Both the position numbers and the translations under genes were made by a program. From Hyphomonas jannaschiana VP2 (GTDB lineage: Bacteria > Pseudomonadota > Alphaproteobacteria > Caulobacterales > Hyphomonadaceae), in contig NZ_ARYJ01000001.1 in NCBI RefSeq assembly GCF_000685215.1, positions 496,001-560,000 on the forward strand: a stretch of DNA of 64,000 nt. The letters are read 5' to 3'. Position 1 is the stretch's first letter; each line of letters starts with the position of its first letter. The notes beneath the pieces were generated by a model that was given only the letters and a program-made list of their open reading frames with translations, had not been told where the DNA came from and searched no databases. Below, piece by piece: positions 36,187 to 45,445 of this stretch.

Positions 36187-37677
36187 TCAACTCGCCCTGT
36201 TAATCCGGCGGCGTTGGACGCTGGAGGGGATGTTCAGGCTTTCGCGGTATTTGGCGACCGTGCGGCGGGCGATTTCGACGCCGTAGCCGGTGAGGATCTC
36301 CACGATCTGGTCATCTGACAGAACGTCTTCCGGGTCTTCCTGATCGATCAGCTGCTTGATCCGGTAGCGGACGGCCTCGGCGGAGTGTGCCTCCCCGCCC
36401 CCGGTCGCCGGGATGGCGGCAGAGAAGAAGTATTTCAGTTCAAACAGCCCGCGCGGTGTCGACATGTATTTGTTGGTCGTCACACGGCTGACGGTCGATT
36501 CGTGCATCTCGATCGCGTCGGCCACCTGTTTCAGGTTCAGCGGACGCAGATGCGCGACACCATGCGCAAAGAAGGCATCCTGCTGGCGGACGATCTCGCT
36601 GGCGACTTTCAGGATGGTGCGGGCGCGCTGGTCGAGGGACTTGATCAGCCAGCTGGCCGAGGCCGCGCATTCGGAGATGAATTCCTTCTCCTGCTCGCGC
36701 ATCTTGAGCGCTGAGACTTCGGCATAATAGGCCTTGTCCATCAGCACGCGGGGGAGCGTGTCGGAGTTCAATTCGACGGCGAACATGCCGTTCGGCAATT
36801 CACGCACATAAACGTCCGGCTGGACGGCGATGGTCGTGTCGGAGGAATAGCCGGCGCCCGGTTTGGGGGAGAGCTGGCGCAGCTCCGACATCATCTCCAT
36901 CAGGTCTTCCTTGCCGACACCGCAGCGGTCCGACAGGGTTTTCAGATCGTGCTTGGCGACGAGGGCGAGGTTTTCGATCATCGCTTCCATGGCCGGGTCA
37001 TAGCGGCCGCGCTCTTTCAGCTGCAGCGCCAGGCATTCCGGAATGGAGCGGGCCATCACGCCCGTCGGCTCAAAGCCCTGACAGACCTGAAGCACGGCTT
37101 CGACATTGGCTTCGTCGGCGCCGAGGTCCTTGGCGACCTCTTCGACCGTCGTGCGGAGGTATCCGCCCTCATCGGTCTCGTCGATCAGGCGGGCCGCGAT
37201 CAGGCGGTCGGCGGCGGAGAGGCCGGCCAGCTGGAGCTGTTCGTGCAGGTGCTGGTTCAGCGTCACATCGGAGGATGCGTTGGAGGCCGCGTCGAAATCG
37301 TCGCTGGCAGGCCCTGCCCCGATGCCGGACCAGTCGGCCTTGGCGGAGGGGCCGGAAACGCCGGCCGGCATGGCATTGTCGGAGCCGGTGCCCGGCTCGT
37401 AGACGTCCTCGCCGGGGGCATCCAGCTGCTCGCGTGCCTCACCCATGCCGGAGCTGTCGTCGAGCGACATCTCTTCACGGCGGGCCGGCTCGCTGCCTTC
37501 GCCGGGACCGTCATTGTCTTCGGCCTTCTGGAGCAGCGGATTGCGCTCGATCTCGGCCTCGACGAATTCGGCAAGTTCCTGGTTCGACAGCTGCAGAAGC
37601 TTGATCGCCTGCTGCAGTTGCGGCGTCATCACCAGGGACTGGCCCTGGCGCATGTCGAGTGATTGTTTCATGGCCAT
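36187..37677 (-). CDS. rpoN: RNA polymerase sigma-54 factor
   Basis: 496 residues. The N-terminal activator-interacting region SLVMTPQLQQAIKLLQLSNQEL is Gln/Leu-rich as usual; an acidic linker follows (about residues 50-130); the core-binding domain and the HTH (IEMHESTVSRVTTNKYMSTPRG) come next; and the C-terminal RpoN box ARRTVAKYRE recognises the -24 element. It directs transcription of activator-dependent promoters, including the psp promoter found here at 56882. It is the last gene of the lpt cluster. Confidence 0.97.
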   Translation of the reverse strand: MAMKQSLDMRQGQSLVMTPQLQQAIKLLQLSNQELAEFVEAEIERNPLLQKAEDNDGPGEGSEPARREEMSLDDSSGMGEAREQLDAPGEDVYEPGTGSDNAMPAGVSGPSAKADWSGIGAGPASDDFDAASNASSDVTLNQHLHEQLQLAGLSAADRLIAARLIDETDEGGYLRTTVEEVAKDLGADEANVEAVLQVCQGFEPTGVMARSIPECLALQLKERGRYDPAMEAMIENLALVAKHDLKTLSDRCGVGKEDLMEMMSELRQLSPKPGAGYSSDTTIAVQPDVYVRELPNGMFAVELNSDTLPRVLMDKAYYAEVSALKMREQEKEFISECAASASWLIKSLDQRARTILKVASEIVRQQDAFFAHGVAHLRPLNLKQVADAIEMHESTVSRVTTNKYMSTPRGLFELKYFFSAAIPATGGGEAHSAEAVRYRIKQLIDQEDPEDVLSDDQIVEILTGYGVEIARRTVAKYRESLNIPSSVQRRRINRAS

Positions 37678-37695
37678 AAGCCGCGCCCCCTGAGA

Positions 37696-38430
37696 TCAAG
37701 CGGCGAACTGTTCACCCAGATAGACCCTGCGCACGTCCTCATTCTGCAGCACGCTTTCCGGCGAGCCGTTGAAGAGCACTTCACCATCATACATCACATA
37801 GGCCCGGTCGACGATCTGGAGCGTTTCGCGCACCTGGTGGTCCGTAATCAGGACGCCCAGGCCACGCTGCTTCAGGTAGCGGACAAGGTCGGAAATGTCG
37901 GAAATGGCAAGCGGGTCGATACCGGTGAACGGTTCGTCCAGTAGCATGAAGCTCGGACGTGATGCGAGTGCGCGGGCGATCTCGACACGGCGGCGTTCGC
38001 CCCCCGACAGGGAGGTGGCGGCCTGGTGGCGCAGATGTTCCACATGCAGTTCGCTGAGCAGGCTGTCGACCTGTGCCATCCGGGCGGCGCGGTCTTTTTC
38101 GACCAGTTCCGCCACAGCCAACACGTTTTCTTCCACCGTCATGCCCCGGAAAATCGAGGCTTCCTGCGGAAGATAGCCCACGCCGAGGCGTGCGCGCTGA
38201 TACATTGGAAGACGGGTTACGTCCTCGCCGTCGATCGAAATCGTCCCCGAATCGACGCCGATAAGGCCCATGATCATGTAAAAGCAGGTCGTCTTGCCGG
38301 CCCCATTGGGTCCAAGCAGGCCAACAACTTCCCCGCGCTGAAGAGAAAGCGAGACATCCCGCACGACCTGTCGCTTGCCAAATGCCTTGGCAATATTCTT
38401 AACGACAAGGCCTTCGGCCGGCTCGGTCAT
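37696..38430 (-). CDS. lptB: LPS export ABC transporter ATPase
   Basis: 244 residues. GLLGPNGAGKTTCFYMIMGL is Walker A, SLSGGERRRVEIARAL the ABC signature, SFMLLDEPFTGIDPLAI Walker B, and LITDHQVRETL the switch His. LptB powers LPS extraction from the inner membrane with LptFG. GGAGAAAG lies directly before the ATG. It sits between lptA and rpoN, the standard alphaproteobacterial order. Confidence 0.97.
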   Translation of the reverse strand: MTEPAEGLVVKNIAKAFGKRQVVRDVSLSLQRGEVVGLLGPNGAGKTTCFYMIMGLIGVDSGTISIDGEDVTRLPMYQRARLGVGYLPQEASIFRGMTVEENVLAVAELVEKDRAARMAQVDSLLSELHVEHLRHQAATSLSGGERRRVEIARALASRPSFMLLDEPFTGIDPLAISDISDLVRYLKQRGLGVLITDHQVRETLQIVDRAYVMYDGEVLFNGSPESVLQNEDVRRVYLGEQFAA

Positions 38431-38523
38431 CTTTCTCCGGAATCCCTTTCAGTGCGGGCGTTGTTGCCCGGGAGGACTGTTACCTTCACATGCTTAAGAT
38501 CGCTTTCACGATCCCGTTGAAAT

Positions 38524-39051
38524 TCAATCATTCGTCCCATTTTGGGAGTCGGGATCGATCATCATGCGCGTGCGGCCATCGCCGCCATCCAATGTGGTGC
38601 GCCGGTTCGTGATCTCAAGCTTGAGCACTTCACCTTCTGCCACATCGCGCCCGCGCATCAGGGCGACATTGCCAGTCATGGTGATTGTATCGGTCGCAGC
38701 GACATAGACGCCGCGTTCCCCTTTGGCCTTCAGTTCGGGGGTCACATAGAAGACATCGCCCTCGGCCGTCATCGACTCGATCTGGCCGAAACTGCCGCCG
38801 ACTGTGCCGGCGCCGCCGCCTTCCTTGCTGGCAAAGACCATCGTCACCTGATTGGCGCGCAGGCGGGCATCGCCCTGCTGGATGTCGACATTGCCGATCA
38901 GCAGCACCTTGCGTTCCCGCTCCAGGCTCTCGGTGCGGTCGGAATTGATGTAGATCGGCCCGCCTTCGGAGGAAATCTGGGCATGGGCCGGCGCGGCGAA
39001 GGCCGCAAACATGCCTGCCAGCAGAACGCCGAGTCGTCTAATTCGAGCCAT
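38524..39051 (-). CDS. lptA: LPS transport periplasmic protein LptA
   Basis: 175 residues with a signal peptide (cleaved after APAHA) and an OstA-like beta-jellyroll: PIYINSDRTESLERERKVLLIGNVDIQQGDARLRANQ. LptA bridges inner and outer membranes in LPS export. Start at 39051 overlaps the lptC end by 14 bp; GGTGA precedes it. Confidence 0.92.
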   Translation of the reverse strand: MARIRRLGVLLAGMFAAFAAPAHAQISSEGGPIYINSDRTESLERERKVLLIGNVDIQQGDARLRANQVTMVFASKEGGGAGTVGGSFGQIESMTAEGDVFYVTPELKAKGERGVYVAATDTITMTGNVALMRGRDVAEGEVLKLEITNRRTTLDGGDGRTRMMIDPDSQNGTND

Positions 39052-39727
39052 CAGTTTCACCTTCACCCGTCGTTTCCATTTCTTCCTGCACCTCCTGGAT
39101 GGGTGCCGGATAGATCACGGTGCGCACATTGCCGGCACAGACAATGCGATTGCCGTCATCGAGAACTTCATACGAGTCGCAGCGGATGTCGCCAAGGGGC
39201 CCTTGCCCCTGCAGCGGCGAAAGCCCCTCGACCCGGCCTTCCCCGACATAGACCCGCGCGCCCGAAGACACGAACGTATAGCCGGAGGCATCGGTAATGC
39301 TGACATCGTCATACAGCTCAAGAATGCCCGCATCCCGGTCATACATGCCGGTGGGTGCGCTCACCCGGCTGCCAGCTTCGTCCTGCAGGACCGGGGCTGT
39401 CAGGTCGACCGTCTGGTCCGTGCCGAGGCGGCGGCGCGCGGCATCTGCCGTGATCTGGAAGCTCTGCCCGCTGGAGTCGCGCCCGGTGAAGCGCGGGTTC
39501 ACCATGGTCACCGACTCGTCCTTGGTCACCCGGACAGGCCGGGACTCGCTGGTCAGCGCGCTTTTGATGATGTGGCCGGCGAAGAATCCGATCGAAATGG
39601 CTGCGCCAGCCACGAACACCATGCGCAGGATCTTCACACGTTCCGAGCGCTGGCGCGCCTGGGCCAGCGTCAGCTGGCGGCGCGGGGCCCAGAGCGAGGC
39701 GGGATCATGGTGTGTGGCGGCGTCCAT
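39038..39727 (-). CDS. lptC: LPS export protein LptC
   Basis: 229 residues: one membrane-spanning helix at about residues 34-54 (ILRMVFVAGAAISIGFFAG) followed by a periplasmic OstA-like fold (VTMVNPRFTGRDSSGQSFQITADAARR). LptC receives LPS from LptBFG and passes it to LptA. Longer than E. coli LptC (191), as is common in alphaproteobacteria. Confidence 0.9.
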   Translation of the reverse strand: MDAATHHDPASLWAPRRQLTLAQARQRSERVKILRMVFVAGAAISIGFFAGHIIKSALTSESRPVRVTKDESVTMVNPRFTGRDSSGQSFQITADAARRRLGTDQTVDLTAPVLQDEAGSRVSAPTGMYDRDAGILELYDDVSITDASGYTFVSSGARVYVGEGRVEGLSPLQGQGPLGDIRCDSYEVLDDGNRIVCAGNVRTVIYPAPIQEVQEEMETTGEGETDGSN

Positions 39728-39811
39728 GCCGATGGCGAACCTGTAAGCAACTCAGCTGTTTTCTTAGCCGCGATCCTGCCATGACAAAAGCGGTGAAGGC
39801 ATGGCAGCCGG

Positions 39812-40426
39812 TCAGCTATGGGCGAAAATGTCCTGATCGTCCCAGCCGGCCAGGTCCAGACGGGCCCGCATGGGCAGGAAATCGAAGCAGGCCTGCGCCA
39901 TTTCCAGCCGGCCTTCACGGATCAGCATGGCCTCAAGGCCCGCCTTGATCTGGTGCAGATGCAACACATCGGAGGCCGCATACTGCATCTGCGCATCGCT
40001 CAGCTCGCCCGTGCCCCAGTCAGAGCTCTGCTGCGCCTTGGACAGTTCCACCCCCGCCACTTCGCGGGCGACATCCTTCAGGCCGTGGCGGTCTGTATAG
40101 GTGCGGGCGAGCTTCGAGGCGATCTTGGTACACCAGACCGGCGCGCAGGTGATTCCCATCCAGCGCAGCATCATGGCGATGTCGTAGCGGCCGTAATGGA
40201 AGATCTTGATCACCTTCGGATCGGTCAGCAGCGCCTTCAGGTTCGGGCAGTCATAGTCCCGGCCGAGCTGGACCAGGTGCGCCGTGCCGTCGCCGGACGA
40301 CAGCTGCACCAGCGTCAGGTGGTCACGATGGAGGTTGAGGCCCATGGCCTCGCAGTCGATGGCGACGACGGGGCCGAAATCCATGTCGGCCGGCAGGTCG
40401 CCCTTGTGAAGTGTGATCCCGTTCAT
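39812..40426 (-). CDS. nrnC: NrnC-type oligoribonuclease (RNase D-like DEDDy exonuclease)
   Basis: 204 residues, just the 3'-5' exonuclease domain without the HRDC domains of RNase D. The DEDDy residues are visible: AIDCEAMGL (Asp, Glu), FHYGRYDIAML region (Asp) and MQYAASDVLHLH (Tyr and Asp). Single-domain proteins of this length upstream of lptC in alphaproteobacteria are NrnC, which degrades dinucleotides in species that lack Orn. The identity rests on length, domain and position. Confidence 0.85.
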   Translation of the reverse strand: MNGITLHKGDLPADMDFGPVVAIDCEAMGLNLHRDHLTLVQLSSGDGTAHLVQLGRDYDCPNLKALLTDPKVIKIFHYGRYDIAMMLRWMGITCAPVWCTKIASKLARTYTDRHGLKDVAREVAGVELSKAQQSSDWGTGELSDAQMQYAASDVLHLHQIKAGLEAMLIREGRLEMAQACFDFLPMRARLDLAGWDDQDIFAHS

Positions 40427-40548
40427 GAACGGGCTCTAGCATGAAAGCGGTTAAGGGCAAGTGTGAACGCTGCCCCGCGGGCAGGTCTTGGCCTGCCTGA
40501 CCGGTGGGCTAGCCTGTTGGATAAGTCCGCCCGCCGGACCATGTACAA

Positions 40549-40581
40549 TCCAATATATAGACCATGTATGCACCATATACA
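40549..40581 (+). repeat. 11-bp-phased triple repeat, copy 2
   Basis: TCCAATATATA, GACCATGTATG and CACCATATACA stand end to end, matching the unit order of the copy at 27133-27176 when read in the same sense. The block abuts the Shine-Dalgarno of the thioesterase gene (AGGAG at 40581-40585), so it is in the promoter or leader. Confidence 0.7.
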
Positions 40582-40591
40582 GGAGCCGGAA

Positions 40592-40993
40592 ATGACCGCT
40601 GACCAGCTCACCGCCCTCGCCGCTTCCATGCCCTTCGCCAAACTCATCGGCTTTGAAGTGGTCGAGGCCGGAAAGGACAAGGTCGTCGCGCGGGCAACCG
40701 TCCGCGACGATCTCTGCACCGCGGGAGGCATCGCCCATGGCGGCTTCCTGATGACGCTGGCCGACTGTGCGGGGGCGCTCGGCGCCTTCCTGAACCTGCC
40801 GGAGGGCGCGAAGACGACCACCACGCCGGAGAGCAAGACGAACCTGATCGCGGCGGCGCCCGCCGGCTCGGTCCTCACCGCAACCGCGACGCCCGTCAGC
40901 ATCGGGCGCCGCCTGCAGGTCTGGCAGACAAGGATCGAACGCCAGGACGGCAAACTCGTCGCCCTGACCACGCAGAGTCAGATGAACCTCTAG
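40592..40993 (+). CDS. PaaI-type hotdog thioesterase
   Basis: 133 residues with the PaaI/YbgC hotdog signature GGIAHGGFLMTLADCAGALGA, where the HGG loop and following Asp lie at the active site. It hydrolyses acyl- or aryl-CoA thioesters; no pathway is indicated by neighbours. Start at 40592 has AGGAG 6 nt upstream, preceded by the AT-rich triple repeat. Confidence 0.85.
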   Translation: MTADQLTALAASMPFAKLIGFEVVEAGKDKVVARATVRDDLCTAGGIAHGGFLMTLADCAGALGAFLNLPEGAKTTTTPESKTNLIAAAPAGSVLTATATPVSIGRRLQVWQTRIERQDGKLVALTTQSQMNL

Positions 40994-41174
40994 ACGCGGG
41001 TTCCGTTCGATTGGCCGCATGAGACGACAAACACGCAGGCAGCGGACCTGATTTCATGGGGCCGGAAGGCCGGATCCCTGCAATCCCCTTTCAAATGCTT
41101 GTAGGCTGGTGCCATCAAACAACCGCCGTCCGTACACAACATTGCGGCGGCATGCAAAGGGAAGCGCGGAACAC

Positions 41175-42215
41175 ATGAACCGGAGACAGATCTTGGGGGT
41201 GGCAGGCGCAATGCTGGCGCTCGGGCCGCAGGCAATGAAGGCGGCAGCGCAGGCAAATACAAAGACCCCGGTTCTCCTGCCGCCGCGGCTGAAGGCGGGC
41301 GACACAGTCGGCCTGATCGAGCCGGCCTCTGCCACCTGGGAGCCGTTCGCCATCCAGCTGATCGAGGAGGCCCTCGGCAATCTCGGCCTGAAGTCGAAGC
41401 GGGCGCACAATATTCTGGACCGCGACGGCTATTTCGCGGGCGACGACAAAGCCCGCGCAGAGGGCGTGAACCAGATGTTCGGTGATCCCGATGCGAACGC
41501 CATAATGAGCGTGCGCGGCGGCTGGGGCACGGCGCGCATCCTGCCCTGGCTCGATTTCGACCTGATCGGGCAGAACCCGAAAGCCTTGATCGGATACAGC
41601 GACATCACCGCGCTGCACCTCGCCATTCATGCGATGACCGGCATGGTCACCTTCCACGGCCCGGTCGGTATTTCCGCCTGGGGCAAGCAGTCGCTGGAGA
41701 CATTCAAGCCGCTGCTGTTCGACGGCGCCACGCCGGATTATGTGAACCCGGTCGCGGCGGAAGACCGGTTGGTGCAGCGCAAATGGCGTACCCAGACGAT
41801 CACGCCGGGCACAGCCCGCGGGCGCCTGCTGGGCGGCAATCTGACCGTGATGACTGCTCTTGTCGGCACGCCCTACCTGCCCGCATTTGACGGCGCCATC
41901 CTGTTCTTCGAGGACATTGACGAGGCCGTCTACCGCGTCGACCGGATGCTGACGCAGCTCGGCCAGGCGGGCATCCTCGGGCGCGTCGCGGGCGTGATTG
42001 TCGGCAACTGCACCGATTGCAGCCAGGGCAACAGCATTGGCGGCTTCACCCTGACGGAAATTCTGGACCATCATCTGAAGCCGCTGGGCGTGCCGGCCTA
42101 TTCCGGCGCCTTCATCGGTCATCTGACGGATCAGTTCACCGTGCCGGAGGGCGGCCTGATCGAAATGGACGCAGACGCCGGAACCTTCCGCCTGCTGGAA
42201 CCGGCCGTGCGCTAA
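41175..42215 (+). CDS. LD-carboxypeptidase (muramoyltetrapeptide carboxypeptidase)
   Basis: 346 residues of peptidase family S66. An RR-x-x-L-G N-terminus (MNRRQILGVAGAMLALGPQ) looks like a Tat signal. The Ser nucleophile is in ALIGYSDITALHLA, and the Glu and His of the triad lie in IDEAVYRVDRML-type and GAFIGHLTDQ segments. SVRGGWGTARILPWLDF is also family-specific. It removes the terminal D-Ala from peptidoglycan tetrapeptides for recycling. An exported, rather than cytoplasmic, location would be unusual for E. coli LdcA but occurs in other S66 proteins. Convergent 4-bp overlap with the next gene. Confidence 0.88.
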   Translation: MNRRQILGVAGAMLALGPQAMKAAAQANTKTPVLLPPRLKAGDTVGLIEPASATWEPFAIQLIEEALGNLGLKSKRAHNILDRDGYFAGDDKARAEGVNQMFGDPDANAIMSVRGGWGTARILPWLDFDLIGQNPKALIGYSDITALHLAIHAMTGMVTFHGPVGISAWGKQSLETFKPLLFDGATPDYVNPVAAEDRLVQRKWRTQTITPGTARGRLLGGNLTVMTALVGTPYLPAFDGAILFFEDIDEAVYRVDRMLTQLGQAGILGRVAGVIVGNCTDCSQGNSIGGFTLTEILDHHLKPLGVPAYSGAFIGHLTDQFTVPEGGLIEMDADAGTFRLLEPAVR

Positions 42216-42676
42216 AGCGACTTTTTCAGGGCGACCATGGCGACTTCCATGGCGTTCAGGAAGTTCGAACGGTCCTGCTTCGTGAAGGGCGCCGCCCCTT
42301 TGGGGGCGCCTTCGCCGAGACCCGCGCGGAGGTCTGCATGGATCGCACGCACGGCGACCGCATTGCCAATGGAGGCATCGGTGAACGGTTTGCCATTGGG
42401 GCCGAGCACGCGGGCGCCCTTCTCCAGCGCGCGCTGGGCGAGGAGAATATCCGCCGTGATGACGAGGCTGGCGGGGCTGGCCTCATTCGCGATCCAGTCA
42501 TCGGCCGCATCGAACCCGTCCGTGACGATCTGGCGGGAGATCAGCCGGTGCTCCGGAATGCGCAGATAGGAATTCGCGACAATCACCACCGGCACGCCAT
42601 GGCGCAGCGCCACCCGATACACCTCCTCCTTCACCGGACAGGCATCGGCATCGACGAGGACTTTCAGGCCGCTCAA
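42212..42676 (-). CDS. YaiI/YqxD (DUF188) family protein
   Basis: 154 residues. LVDADACPVKEEVYRVALRHGVPVVIVAN and DDWIANEASPASLVITADILLAQRALEKGA are the DUF188 core, a PIN/NYN-like fold with acidic residues that suggest an RNase-like function, unproven. It starts within the stop of the upstream flavoprotein gene (4-bp overlap). Confidence 0.88.
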   Translation of the reverse strand: MSGLKVLVDADACPVKEEVYRVALRHGVPVVIVANSYLRIPEHRLISRQIVTDGFDAADDWIANEASPASLVITADILLAQRALEKGARVLGPNGKPFTDASIGNAVAVRAIHADLRAGLGEGAPKGAAPFTKQDRSNFLNAMEVAMVALKKSL

Positions 42677-43842
42677 ACCATGCCTCCGTCTGTCGGCAGG
42701 CCGAAGAGGATGCGGCCGGTCAGTTCCCAGGTGGCGGGGGCGGTGATGATGTGCTGGGTCATGGCCTGCGCATCCCGGAACTGGCGCTGGAGCGGAGAGG
42801 TTTCGAACAGGGCCGCGCCGCCGCCAAGCTCATAGAGGGTGCGGCAGATGTCAGCACCGGTGCGGGTGACATGGGTGCAGGCAAGGCGGAGGTCCGCGCG
42901 GGCCTCCATCGGGATTTCGTCAGAAGTCTGCGCAATTTCCCACACCCGGTCGATTTCGGCGAAGAGCAGCGCCCGGGCCGCGCGCCAGCTGGCTTCGGCC
43001 TGCGCATAGGCCGCTTGCACGGTCTGGCGTTCGGCCAGCGTCTTGGCAGAGCCCTGGTTCTTCTTGGCGGCGGCCAGCGCGTGGAATGTGTCGAGGCTGC
43101 CCCGCGCATTGCCGAGCGCCGCGGCACAGACACCCAGCGAGAGGAAGCCAAAGGGCGGGAATTTGTAGAGCGGACCGGTCTCTCGCGGATTGCCTTCCGC
43201 GAGGCGCACGCAGCGCCCTTCCGGCACGAAGATGTCCTTCACTTCGATGTCGCCGGAGCCTGTGCCTTTCAGGCCCATGACATGCCAGGTGTCGTGCAGC
43301 GTGGCCTCGGCCGCCGGGAAAACGGCCATCAGCGTCTCCGGCGCGCCGTTTGGCAGGCGCCGCATCTCGCCATTCTCCCAGACGGTGCAGCCACCCCCGA
43401 GCCAGGCGCTGTTCGCCGAGCCCGAGCCCCATTGCCAGCGCCCGGTGACGCGGTAGCCGTCTTCCGCCACCACGGCGCGGCCCATCGGCGCGAAGACGCC
43501 GCCGGTGATGACATGCGGATCATCGAAGATGGCCTCGGCCTCCTCCGGCGCCATGTAAGCGGCATTAAGCGCAGACGTGTTGGCGATCATGCAGCACCAG
43601 CCAGCGCTCGCATTCGCGGTTGAGAGCGTCTCGACGGTTTCGACAAAAGTGCGCGGGCTCGCCTCCAGTCCGCCGAAACGGCGCGGCGTGACAAGGCGGA
43701 AGACGCCTGCCTCCGCCATCTTGCGCGCCAGGTCTGCCGGCAGACGGCGCACCTCATCCATTTCGTTTGCGCGCTCTGCGAGTTCCGGCAGCAGGGCTTT
43801 TGCTGACGCCACAGGATCCGGCGTGTCTGTCTTCTGGCGCAT
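42673..43842 (-). CDS. Acyl-CoA dehydrogenase-like flavoprotein (monooxygenase type)
   Basis: 389 residues of the acyl-CoA dehydrogenase fold. The C-terminal half matches the group D flavin monooxygenases (HsaA/DszC/HpaB-like): WCCMIANTSALNAAY, GSGSANSAWLGGGC, MGLKGTGSGDIEVKDIFVP, and ELGGGAALFETSPLQRQFRDAQAMTQH. The catalytic Glu of true acyl-CoA dehydrogenases is not evident. Such enzymes use reduced flavin to hydroxylate aromatics or oxidise sulfur/nitrogen groups; substrate unknown. The adjacent 42212 gene is coupled to it. Confidence 0.8.
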   Translation of the reverse strand: MRQKTDTPDPVASAKALLPELAERANEMDEVRRLPADLARKMAEAGVFRLVTPRRFGGLEASPRTFVETVETLSTANASAGWCCMIANTSALNAAYMAPEEAEAIFDDPHVITGGVFAPMGRAVVAEDGYRVTGRWQWGSGSANSAWLGGGCTVWENGEMRRLPNGAPETLMAVFPAAEATLHDTWHVMGLKGTGSGDIEVKDIFVPEGRCVRLAEGNPRETGPLYKFPPFGFLSLGVCAAALGNARGSLDTFHALAAAKKNQGSAKTLAERQTVQAAYAQAEASWRAARALLFAEIDRVWEIAQTSDEIPMEARADLRLACTHVTRTGADICRTLYELGGGAALFETSPLQRQFRDAQAMTQHIITAPATWELTGRILFGLPTDGGMV

Positions 43843-43900
43843 GCGCCTCCCCTATTGTTCTTTTTCTCTCAAGCGATCTTCCGGAATGTCGCGCGCAGGA

Positions 43901-44794
43901 TCAACGGTAGACTTTCGGTTTCTTCTGCTGGAAGCGCACGCCGGCCCGGGCGAGGCGGGCATGCTGGGCAGGGCCGGCGAGTTCATAGGTCCGCTCCCGC
44001 AGAAACTCCATCAAGCCGCGGCGCTTGCCTGCGGCAGCCAGATCATCCGGCGACAGCGTCTGCCCGATCTCCACCCGCAGCGACTGCCCCATGCGGCGGC
44101 GCACCTCGCGGAAGACGAGCGCGAGGCGCAGCTCCAATGACAGGTGGCTCGCCATCTGGAACAGGCGCGAATTCTGTCCGTCGAAAAAGACCGGCGTCAC
44201 GGACGCATTGCCATGGGTGATGAGTTTCGCCGTGAAGGGCTTCCACTCATCGTCCACCGCCGTGCGGTCAAACGGACGCGGCGTGGTCGAGACGCCGCCC
44301 GAGGGGAAGACAATGACGCAGCCGCCATTCTTGATGTGGTCCAGCGCCGCCTTGCGCATGGCGACGTTAGCGGCCATGGCTTCGCGCGTGCCGGAAAAGT
44401 CGACACGGAGCAGATAGTCCCGCGCCTCGGGAATTCCGTCGAGAGCGGAGTTGGTCAGCACCCGGAAATCCGGCCGGCGGAGGCTGACCAGCCAGCAGAT
44501 GACCAGCCCGTCCAGCACGCCGAAGGGATGGTTCGCCACAACGACCAGCGGGCCCTCTTTCGGGATCTCCGCGAGGCGGGACGCCGAGAACTGGACATCC
44601 AGATTCAGGAGGCGGATTGCCGCCTCGAAGAAGGGCACGTCATTGGCGAGGTGTTCGCGGTAATGCTGGTAAAGTTTCTTCAGCCGCGGCTGTCCGGAGA
44701 AACGCTCCACCATCCGCACCAGATGGCGCTTCACCGGATCCTCGAAATAGGACGCGTAGGAGAGTTCCGGAGAAGGCGCTTCGGCGGGAATCAT
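43901..44794 (-). CDS. Lysophospholipid acyltransferase (PlsC-like)
   Basis: 297 residues of the LPLAT superfamily. Motif I VVVANHPFGVLDGL (a variant of N/H-x4-D) and motif III-like VIVFPSGGVSTTP are clear. The NHPFG form is typical of OlsA-like and hemolysin-like acyltransferases that acylate lyso-ornithine lipids or lysophosphatidate at the inner membrane. No partner olsB gene is adjacent. Confidence 0.82.
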   Translation of the reverse strand: MIPAEAPSPELSYASYFEDPVKRHLVRMVERFSGQPRLKKLYQHYREHLANDVPFFEAAIRLLNLDVQFSASRLAEIPKEGPLVVVANHPFGVLDGLVICWLVSLRRPDFRVLTNSALDGIPEARDYLLRVDFSGTREAMAANVAMRKAALDHIKNGGCVIVFPSGGVSTTPRPFDRTAVDDEWKPFTAKLITHGNASVTPVFFDGQNSRLFQMASHLSLELRLALVFREVRRRMGQSLRVEIGQTLSPDDLAAAGKRRGLMEFLRERTYELAGPAQHARLARAGVRFQQKKPKVYR

Positions 44795-44811
44795 CGCGCT
44801 GTTCTACGATG

Positions 44812-45207
44812 TCACAGCAATTCCGAGAAGCGGAGAAGATAGCCGTCCGGGTCCTGCACCACGCATTGGCGCACGCGGATGGGTTCGTCGTCGCGCAGAT
44901 AGGTCTTCTCTTCGAGACCCTGGATCAGGGGCGCTCCAGCGGCGAGGGCCGCCTCGCATAGGGCAGCGGCATCCTCCACCGCGATCTGGAAATTGACGCC
45001 CCGGCCATAAGGCGCCTCCAGCGGCCCGGCGAGCCAGGTGCGCCCGACCGGTTCCTCCAGCATAAACTCAGCCCCGTTCCGTTCGATATAGGCGAAGCGT
45101 TCCTCAGGGCGCTGGTAGACGATGGAGAAGCCGAGGGCGCCGCAATAAAAATCGAGGCTGCGCGCGAGGTCGCTGACATAGAGCTCAGGGACGAGGGCCG
45201 CGGTCAT
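44812..45207 (-). CDS. VOC-family (glyoxalase/bleomycin resistance) protein
   Basis: 131 residues with the paired beta-alpha-beta-beta-beta repeats of the VOC fold: PELYVSDLARSLDFYCGALGFSIVYQRPEERFAYIERNG then GRGVNFQIAVEDAAALCEAALAAGA and ending VQDPDGYLLRFSE. Metal ligands are partly visible (Glu in the last strand). Function unassigned. Overlaps nothing; 3 bp after the small membrane protein gene. Confidence 0.8.
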   Translation of the reverse strand: MTAALVPELYVSDLARSLDFYCGALGFSIVYQRPEERFAYIERNGAEFMLEEPVGRTWLAGPLEAPYGRGVNFQIAVEDAAALCEAALAAGAPLIQGLEEKTYLRDDEPIRVRQCVVQDPDGYLLRFSELL

Positions 45208-45210
45208 GAC

Positions 45211-45435
45211 TCAGTCCTGCACGCCCTCGACGTCTTGCTTCCCAGCGGACATCATTTGTCGCTGTCCCTTCTGCCAGTGCCTGTAAGCAAGCACACCGAG
45301 ATTGAGTGGCACCAGCAAAGCGACAACAACAGCGCAAGCCAACCATAAAGTATCATGACCGTTGAAATTCGACCAAACGGCACCTCCCACAGCCAGGAAG
45401 GCAACAATCCTCGTCCAGTTGAGCCAATCACGCAT
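45211..45435 (-). CDS. Small membrane protein downstream of metA
   Basis: 74 residues with two hydrophobic helices (about 9-22 and 30-51) and a basic, polar C-terminus (RHWQKGQRQ). GAGG lies 8 nt before the ATG. It begins 10 bp after the metA stop and likely shares the metA transcript. No family recognised. Confidence 0.6.
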   Translation of the reverse strand: MRDWLNWTRIVAFLAVGGAVWSNFNGHDTLWLACAVVVALLVPLNLGVLAYRHWQKGQRQMMSAGKQDVEGVQD

Positions 45436-45445
45436 CGTTCATGCC

